From the NCBI GenBank assembly GCA_028095005.1, contig CM051460.1:71029676-71093675 (forward strand): a DNA stretch of 64,000 nucleotides, given 5' to 3'. Both the position numbers and the translations under genes were made by a program. The notes under the pieces are model-generated. The model ran no database searches. It was given only the letters and a program-made list of their open reading frames with translations, and was not told where the DNA came from. Of this stretch, positions 58,087 to 64,000 are shown one piece after another. How positions within the stretch are numbered: the first letter of the stretch is position 1; every line of letters begins with the position of its first letter. The stretch is from Rhynchospora pubera. Lineage: Eukaryota > Streptophyta > Magnoliopsida > Poales > Cyperaceae.

Positions 58087-60185
58087 ATGGAGCCCAAAAA
58101 TCTTCCCGCCTCAATCCCTCCTCCTCCTCCCCTCGCCGCCGCCGCAGCCGCCGCCTGCTCTCCCACTCGCTTCGCGTCCATCTCCGCTGTATCCTCACCC
58201 CCTGAAACCCATCCCCTCTCTCCCTCCCCTTCCTCCTCCTCCGACCCTGACCAAGACCTAGACGCCGACCCTGATACATTCGACGACGCCGACGCAGATG
58301 GTGACGTCGAAGCCGACGGCGACGTTGATGCTGATGTTGAGGGAGACGCCGAAATGGATGTTGATGGTGATGGTGATGGTGATGCTGATGCTGATGCTGA
58401 CCTAGACCTGGATCCCTCCAAAGAGAAATCCCTCTCTTCTCTCACACCCACTCCAGCTTCTCTCCTTCTACCGACGAAGAAGCCAAAGAAGAAGAACAGC
58501 AAGAACAACAATGTGTGGACGAAACCCACTTCGCGGAAGGGGAAGAAGAAGTCTAAGTCGGCGCTTGGTCAATCGGCACCGGCTTCCACAGCTCCAGAGG
58601 ACAATGTGCTTATGACGCCCGTGCCTCGGTTGCCCGACCGGACTGACGATTCGCCCGATGTTATTATTTGCTTGTCTCGTGTTTCCAAATCTGAGAGGAT
58701 CGAGCTTAGTGAGGATAGATTGACTGCTGGTTGCACAAAAGGGTAATTTCAATACTCAGTGGTATAATTGTAAATTTTGTAATAGTATGATTATTATAGC
58801 TTTTAATTTGAATAATTTGAATGTAGCCATTTCGTCGGCTGAAGTATTTCAGTTAGAGCCTATTAAGTTTGTAGCCTTGCGAAATTTAATGTTATTTCCA
58901 GGCAGTTCCTCCCCGGTTAGCCTCAGTTCTGTGCTCAGGCCTCAATTTACCTAGAATTGCTTTATAGTATCAATAATTATTCAATATAAATTAAGACATG
59001 TTATGCAGAAGGAAGTTCATAGAAAAGAACTTTTAGAGCTCGTATATTATCTCTCGACTCCATGCCTAATTTTTTATGAATAAATCTTGCACAGTAAGCA
59101 TACATTTATTTCATGAGCTGTCTGGAATTGAACCAGTGTTGAACATCACAGGTACCGAATGGTACGAGCCACCCGTGGAGTTATGCAAGGAGCATGGTAC
59201 TTTGAGATCAAGGTGAAACATCTTGGTGCAACAGGTCACACCCGGCTTGGTTGGTCCACTGACAAGGGGGACCTACAAGCCCCAGTTGGATTTGATTCCT
59301 ATAGTTATGGTTTCAGAGATATAGATGGAAGTAAGATACACAAGGCATTAAGAGAGAAATATGCGAAAGAAGGATATAAAGAAGGAGATGTGATAGGATT
59401 CTATATTAATTTACCAGAAGGGGAGAAATATGCACCGAAAAAGCCCTATTTGGTTTGTCTTAAGGGGCAGAGGTACTTCTACCCTGTTGATGGGAAGGAG
59501 GAAGCACCTCAGATAGTACCTGGTTAGTTCTGCTGTATCAATTATTACTGGTACCTTCGTTTGTTTGATTTTTAATTTTTCAAAATGCTTGATTGCAAAT
59601 GCACCTGACAAAAGAAATCTGAACTAGGCTTAGTAAGGTAATATTCTACCAGACCATTAACTTATTGCAGAAAAAGCAAACATTATTGTATAGACTTTTT
59701 AGAGTTTTACCAAAGCTTGATAAGACGCACAGACAACACTAGGTTTGCTGTTAGGCACTAACAAGACACAAATGGATACACGAATGCATATAGGTCCTCA
59801 AAAGTTGGAAATGGTTTGGTACCAGGCTTTTAGTACCAAGTAGTACATAATGAATCTTTTTTGTGTTGATGTGTAACACTGGAGGCCCTTATGAGTTGTT
59901 TATTATAATGCAGGAAGTGAGATATTGTTTTTCAAGAACGGTATCTGCCAGGGGGTTGCATTTACAGAACTGTTTGGAGGTCGATATTACCCAGCCGCAT
60001 CAGTGTACACACTTCCAAATGAGCTAAATTGTGAAGTAACATTCAATTTCGGCCCTGATTTTGAGTTCTTTCCGGAAGATTTTGGTGGCAGACCAATCCC
60101 GAGACCAATGGTGGAGGTGGAGTATCATGGGCACGACTATATTGAGAAACCTGTTGAAAATGGAGCTTCAGAGAAGGCAAGTTGA
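58087..60185 (+). CDS. TRO: TRAUCO-like / ASH2-type SPRY protein
   Basis: Exons 58087-58742, 59152-59522 and 59914-60185 join in frame to 432 residues. The protein resembles Arabidopsis TRAUCO, the plant counterpart of ASH2/ASH2L, a core subunit of COMPASS-type histone H3 lysine 4 methyltransferase complexes in the nucleus. Residues 1-30 are rich in Pro and Ala, 53-109 are strikingly acidic with repeated Asp-Ala and Asp-Gly pairs, and 131-157 are basic (KKPKKKNSK) and could direct nuclear import. The SPRY domain fills the rest: GYRMVRATRGVMQGAWYFEI, HTRLGWSTDKGDLQAPVG, GYKEGDVIGFYINLP, FFKNGICQGVAF, GGRYYPAASVYTLPN and FGPDFEFFPEDFGGRPIPRP, all typical of the family. The start is the first ATG of the open exon, and the stop is TGA. 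It looks intact and single-copy. The Asp-rich segment is encoded by GATGCTGATG-type codon repeats and probably varies in length. Confidence 0.94.
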
Positions 60186-60745
60186 AATGCTATTTGCATT
60201 TATGGGATTTGATGGGGGCTTAGCTGTAGCTATTGTGCAATTCTAACCTTGTATCAGATCTTCCATGGGGTGGAGAATCTGTTTGTGATGCTAGTAAATT
60301 AGTACATTTAAGCTTTAACTATGTTACTGAGTTTTTTATGAATGCTAAGAAGTTTAGTTAGTTCCTTTCCTTTAATTTTGGTTTGTTTTCTTTTAAGGAA
60401 GTTGATGATACTGAGTAACTGTTATTTGAAATTTTGTAGAAATTACTTTCCAATGATAATTTACTATTTTAAAACCTTTCAGCTGTGAAAATAAAATATA
60501 TTATATATTTGCACTCATTGGTTTGAATGCTCATACAGCTAAGCTACGGGCCTACGGCGGATCATGATGAGAGATGAAGATTTACCGTGTTTTCATAATT
60601 TCAGTTACCAAAGTTCAATTGATGCAACTGGGTTTACTTTATTAGGGTCTTATGGTCAAACGTATAACTAAAATCTCCTCTCGTCTTAAAAGCCCAATAA
60701 GTACTACTGTTGAGTGCTGGCCTGCTTGGAAGCCCCTTTTCACCG
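60186..60745. other. 3' region of the TRAUCO-like gene
   Basis: This probably holds the 3' untranslated region of the TRAUCO-like gene. No further gene is visible before the Mutator-like element. Confidence 0.55.
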
Positions 60746-61016
60746 TTTATTTCACCGAAAAATAAAAAAATAATATTAAATTAATATTTTATATTAAAAA
60801 TAATATTAATATAATAATATTTTTTTAAATAGTATCACGAGATCGGAATCTGATTCCGACCGCAATTACGGAATTCCGGATTCCGATCTTAGCTAAGATC
60901 GGAATTCCGGAATTCGATCTTAGCTAAGATCGGAATTCCGGATTCCGATCTTAGCTAACTACTCATTTAAATATTATTTTTAATATTTAAAAATAAAATT
61001 TAATTAATTTATTTAA

Positions 61017-61195
61017 TTAAATATAAATTTAATTAATTTATTTAATTAAATATAAATTTAATTAATTTATTTAATTAAATATAAATTTAATTAATTTATT
61101 TAATTAAATATAAATTTAATTTATTTATTTAATTAAATATAAATTTAATTAATTTATTTAATTAAATATAAATTTAATTAATTTATTTAATACAT
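61017..61195. repeat. 29-bp AT satellite in the left arm of the Mutator-like element
   Basis: The unit AAATATAAATTTAATTAATT plus TATTTAATT repeats about six times. An inverted counterpart lies at about 61960-62110 in the other arm. Each unit is itself partly palindromic. Confidence 0.85.
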
Positions 61196-61596
61196 ACAAA
61201 AATTATTTTGTGGCTATTACAATTTAGTTCGAGGTAAATTAGAGACGCATTTGAATCATCTTTCAACTTTCGAGTCATTGTGAGAGGAATAGAGGACGTG
61301 CATGCCTATGGAGGACATCGAAACTTCATGAAATAAGAGATATTTGAGTAATGACATGAGAAAAAGTGAGACAAAGAAGAATAAATAATGATAAACGGGT
61401 GGGTTGAATTATACACGGGTTTACTAGTACAAAATCCGCAACCCAACCCGAAGTATCGGGTTTGTCAAACTTAGAACCCGTACCCAACCCAACATCATGC
61501 TAACCCGGTAAAAGACGGTTCGGGTCGGGTGGGTTGAACAGATTGAACGGATTCACGATTTTTTTGTACACCCCTACATGCGTGAGAAGGGCCGAA

Positions 61597-61860
61597 GACT
61601 TCACGCATGATAATCTAACGGCTGAAGTTATTGTCAACTGTATCAAAAATAGAGTAAAGAGAGATGTCAGTATTTCCTTACCAGACGTGAAATCTCTATT
61701 GGAGAAAAAATACCCGATTGCGGTACCCACTTATAACAAGATTTGGCATGAGCGAGAGAGAGAGCAATCAGACATCTTTTCGGATCGTGGGAAGATTCGT
61801 ACAACAAACTCCCGAGTTTTTTATTGGCTATACAGATGACGACACCCGAGACCAGATCAA
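61597..61860 (+). pseudogene. Mutator-like transposase relic
   Basis: The plus-strand frame reads DNLTAEVIVNCIKNRVKRD, then ISLPDVKSLLEKKYPIAVPTYNKIW. This resembles the N-terminal part of plant MULE transposases, where a basic ILV-rich helix segment precedes a conserved Y-K-W/AW motif. At about 61785 the match moves to another frame (SWEDSYNKLP), then to a third (FFIGYTDDDTRDQIKWLF). At least two frameshifts therefore separate the pieces. The open frame starts with TTG at 61534, outside the match. The zinc finger, the catalytic DDE domain and the SWIM finger are all absent. Its position in the middle of the inverted-arm element supports the family call. Confidence 0.7.
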
Positions 61861-62361
61861 ATGGTTGTTTAAAAATTTATAATTTTAATGTAAATTAATT
61901 AAAATTTTATAACTTAATTATTCATTTTTTAATTAAATAAAAGAATTATTTATATTTTAATTAAATTTATGTTTAATTAAATAAATTAATTAAAATTATA
62001 TTTAATTAAATAAATTAATTAAATTTATATTTAATTAAATAAATTAATTAAATTTATATTTAATTAAATAAATTAATTAAATTTATATTTAATTAAATAA
62101 ATTAATTAAATATTATTTCTAATATTTAAAGCTAAGATCGGAGCTTTAAATATTAAAAATAATATTTAAATGAGTAGTTAGCTAAGATCGGAATCCCGGA
62201 TTCCGATCTTAGCTAAGATCGGTATCCGGGATTCCGTAATTGCGATCGAAATCTCAGATTCCGATCTTGTGATACTATTTAAAAAAATATTATTATATTG
62301 ATATTATTTTTAATATATTATATTAATTTAATATTATTTAAAAAAATTTCGGTTTATTTCA

Positions 62362-64000
62362 TCTTCTAGCCAACGTGGATGACACAAACAAACCTCTCTT
62401 TTGGAGTATAGCAGCAGTGCCCACCCAATGTGTGGGCGAACTTTAATATGTAAAATTATTTTTTGACAAGGATATGTTGTCCATTTTCAATATCAAGGTC
62501 AATGTTGTTTTAATGAACGCTGAAGGTAGTAGCAATATTCAGATTAAACAAATAGAATCATTAAAAATAAACAAGTAAACAACTAAAAAAATAATTCAAT
62601 GAAAATAAACATGTTTCTCAATAAAAAATTTCACATAACAGTATATCATCTCAAACAAAAAAAATACATTTTTTTTTGTAATGGTATCCTCTTTTTAACA
62701 TTAGTTTGAATAAAGACATAATTTTATTTTTTTTCCTCCCATCTTATTTTTGGTCGTTTCGGAGATTAAAAAAAATATTGGTATGTCAATTATACTGATT
62801 TCTTCATTTATTTGTTGTGTGTATGCAGTTATGTTTTTACAATTTTTAGAAATTAAAAAATATTTTAGTTAGATAGAGGCATATCGTGTTATGAAGAAAT
62901 TTAAAAATATTGGTACTGTTCTTAATAATAAATTTTCAATTTCGACCAAAAATTAAGGCTTCAATTCTTCTGAGTTGATATTAGCACATGGATTCCACAT
63001 TGATTTCCTTCTCGGTATACAACATGAAAATGAGATTTTGAGTAGTCGTATATTGGGTTTCTTTTATCATTAGAATAAGAATCTTCATGTTGGTATATTT
63101 TTCTGCTTGATGATTGATTTTGAGGGTAAAAATTGGCAAAGAATGAAGGGATGGATTTTCAAGGATAATAAATAATTTAGAGAGATTGTAAATCGCATCC
63201 ATCAGGGATGGATTTTCAAGCTTCGTAAATATTTATTAAATATTGTTGGATAAGTTATTTTTAGATACAATCATCATTTATTCATTAGATCTAGTTCAGA
63301 AATAAATTTAATTTGTATTGTCCCTTAAGCTGTCTTATTATATAATGCCAGTACATTTATTTTCCATTATTAGCATCAGTCTTTATTAAATATTATCCTT
63401 ACTATATTGCATATCCTTACAAAAAATAATATAAAATGTACAATTAATTTGAGAACACTTACCCAGTTGTTAGCACATGAACGCTCATCTCTATACAAGT
63501 TGAAAATTTTGTCCTATCCTGATATGATCTGAAGGATTCATTAAGTTCTTTTGAATAAAATTAACTACTACCTATCACAGTAAGTTCTATTGAAAACAAT
63601 TAACTCTGCCTGAGTAATCTATCTCTCATTTTCCATATAATTAGTAGATCAGTAGATGGATTTATTGAAAACAATTAACTGTCATTTCGATTCTCTCTTC
63701 TGGCAAGATTTCAAAAATATCTGTCAAAGATTTATCTAAGCCAAAATGCATTAATATAGGTGGCTCTAGACCCCACCAGATTTTTCACTCTGAAATACCT
63801 TAAAATTTTTGACCAAGTTGATTTGTACTCATAATTATCTATATGTGCAAGTTGTAGTGTGTGTTGTTCCAGTACTCAGCAAGATCTTGTCTAAGCTATG
63901 AAAAATCCCCTTTGATATTTCTTATTATAAGTGGAAAGAAACAAATGTCAACAGAGAATATGCCATACACTTTTTGACACCTCTATCAAAATCAATCTTA
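62362..64000. other. Gene-free AT-rich region
   Basis: I see no gene, RNA gene or transposon end. The phrase GGGATGGATTTTCAAG is repeated at about 63150 and 63205. The only open frame above 60 codons (62981-63202, minus) has no family features. Confidence 0.5.

Larger units (their letters stand above)
60755..62352. mobile_element. Mutator-like element with 9-bp duplication and transposase relic
   Basis: The 1,598-bp element starts CCGAAAAAT and ends ATTTCGG. TTTATTTCA flanks it perfectly at 60746-60754 and 62353-62361, the 9-bp mark of Mutator transposition. The inverted arms are about 430-450 bp. Each has an outer AT-rich part, then AAATAGTATCAC, then palindromic blocks of AGATCGGAATTCCGG, then a tandem array of a 29-bp AT repeat. 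The central 700 bp contain a short transposase relic on the plus strand. One further arm of the family is at 33543. Confidence 0.93.

Noticed and set aside
58019..58529. Minus-strand open frames of 86-149 codons opposite TRAUCO exon 1
   Set aside because: They are shadows of the GC-rich, repeat-containing exon; the plus strand has a family match and consistent splicing.
1..64000. CRISPR arrays, operons or bacterial-type genes
   Set aside because: Introns, plant gene families and plant transposons show nuclear plant DNA; no regularly spaced repeat array is present.

Overview
The window is nuclear DNA from a flowering plant, most likely a eudicot. It is AT-rich, its genes have GT-AG introns, and it carries a tau-class glutathione transferase, a TRAUCO/ASH2-like SPRY protein, an mTERF-family fragment and a plant mobile domain fragment. 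Most of the identifiable sequence is transposon. Two genes look intact: a three-exon tau GST on the minus strand (42109-43003) and a three-exon TRAUCO-like gene on the plus strand (58087-60185).

Region 1-3466 holds a hAT transposase 3' remnant (from 1665) and a few unidentified exon-like pieces. Region 3467-19601 is a minus-strand Ty1/Copia retrotransposon (436-bp LTRs, 5-bp duplication AAGCA). A second minus-strand LTR element of 9,674 bp (1,765-bp LTRs, duplication CACCC) has inserted into its integrase. The inner LTRs differ at only one base that I could find; the outer LTRs differ at six bases and one indel. The inner element has no usable coding capacity, although decayed reverse transcriptase and RNase H can still be traced in it.

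Region 19602-33540 is gene-poor and AT-rich. It contains two palindromic MITEs (24125-24529, 27651-28014), a CACTA-type terminus (21462) and a pair of polypyrimidine/polypurine tracts. Region 33543-34637 is one arm of a Mutator-like element followed by a 5'-truncated mTERF gene. Region 36679-41184 is a multi-exon gene with an unusual order: a VAP/MSP domain, then coiled coil, then a receptor-like/PUB-type kinase. It is broken by a stop codon and two frameshifts, and a hAT MITE sits in one intron.

The GST gene has a 151-bp tandem duplication in its upstream region that doubles a pair of W-box motifs. A hAT MITE (44619-44928) follows. Next is a young Copia element (45284-49435, 208-bp LTRs, duplication TCTTG) with an intact protease-integrase-RT-RNase H reading frame but almost no gag. 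Region 49441-52376 holds a perfect 39-bp inverted repeat, short tandem repeats and a plant mobile domain fragment. A Mutator-like element with 9-bp duplication TAATCTAAA spans 52377-54365 and has a palindromic MITE inserted in it. Two Tourist-like MITEs precede the TRAUCO gene. A second Mutator-like element, with a perfect 9-bp duplication TTTATTTCA and a transposase relic, spans 60755-62352. The last 1.6 kb shows nothing identifiable.

The most interesting candidates are the MSP-coiled coil-kinase gene architecture, the two non-autonomous but recently moved Copia-type elements (one coding-dead, one gag-less), and a set of palindromic MITEs that share a core but have different ends.
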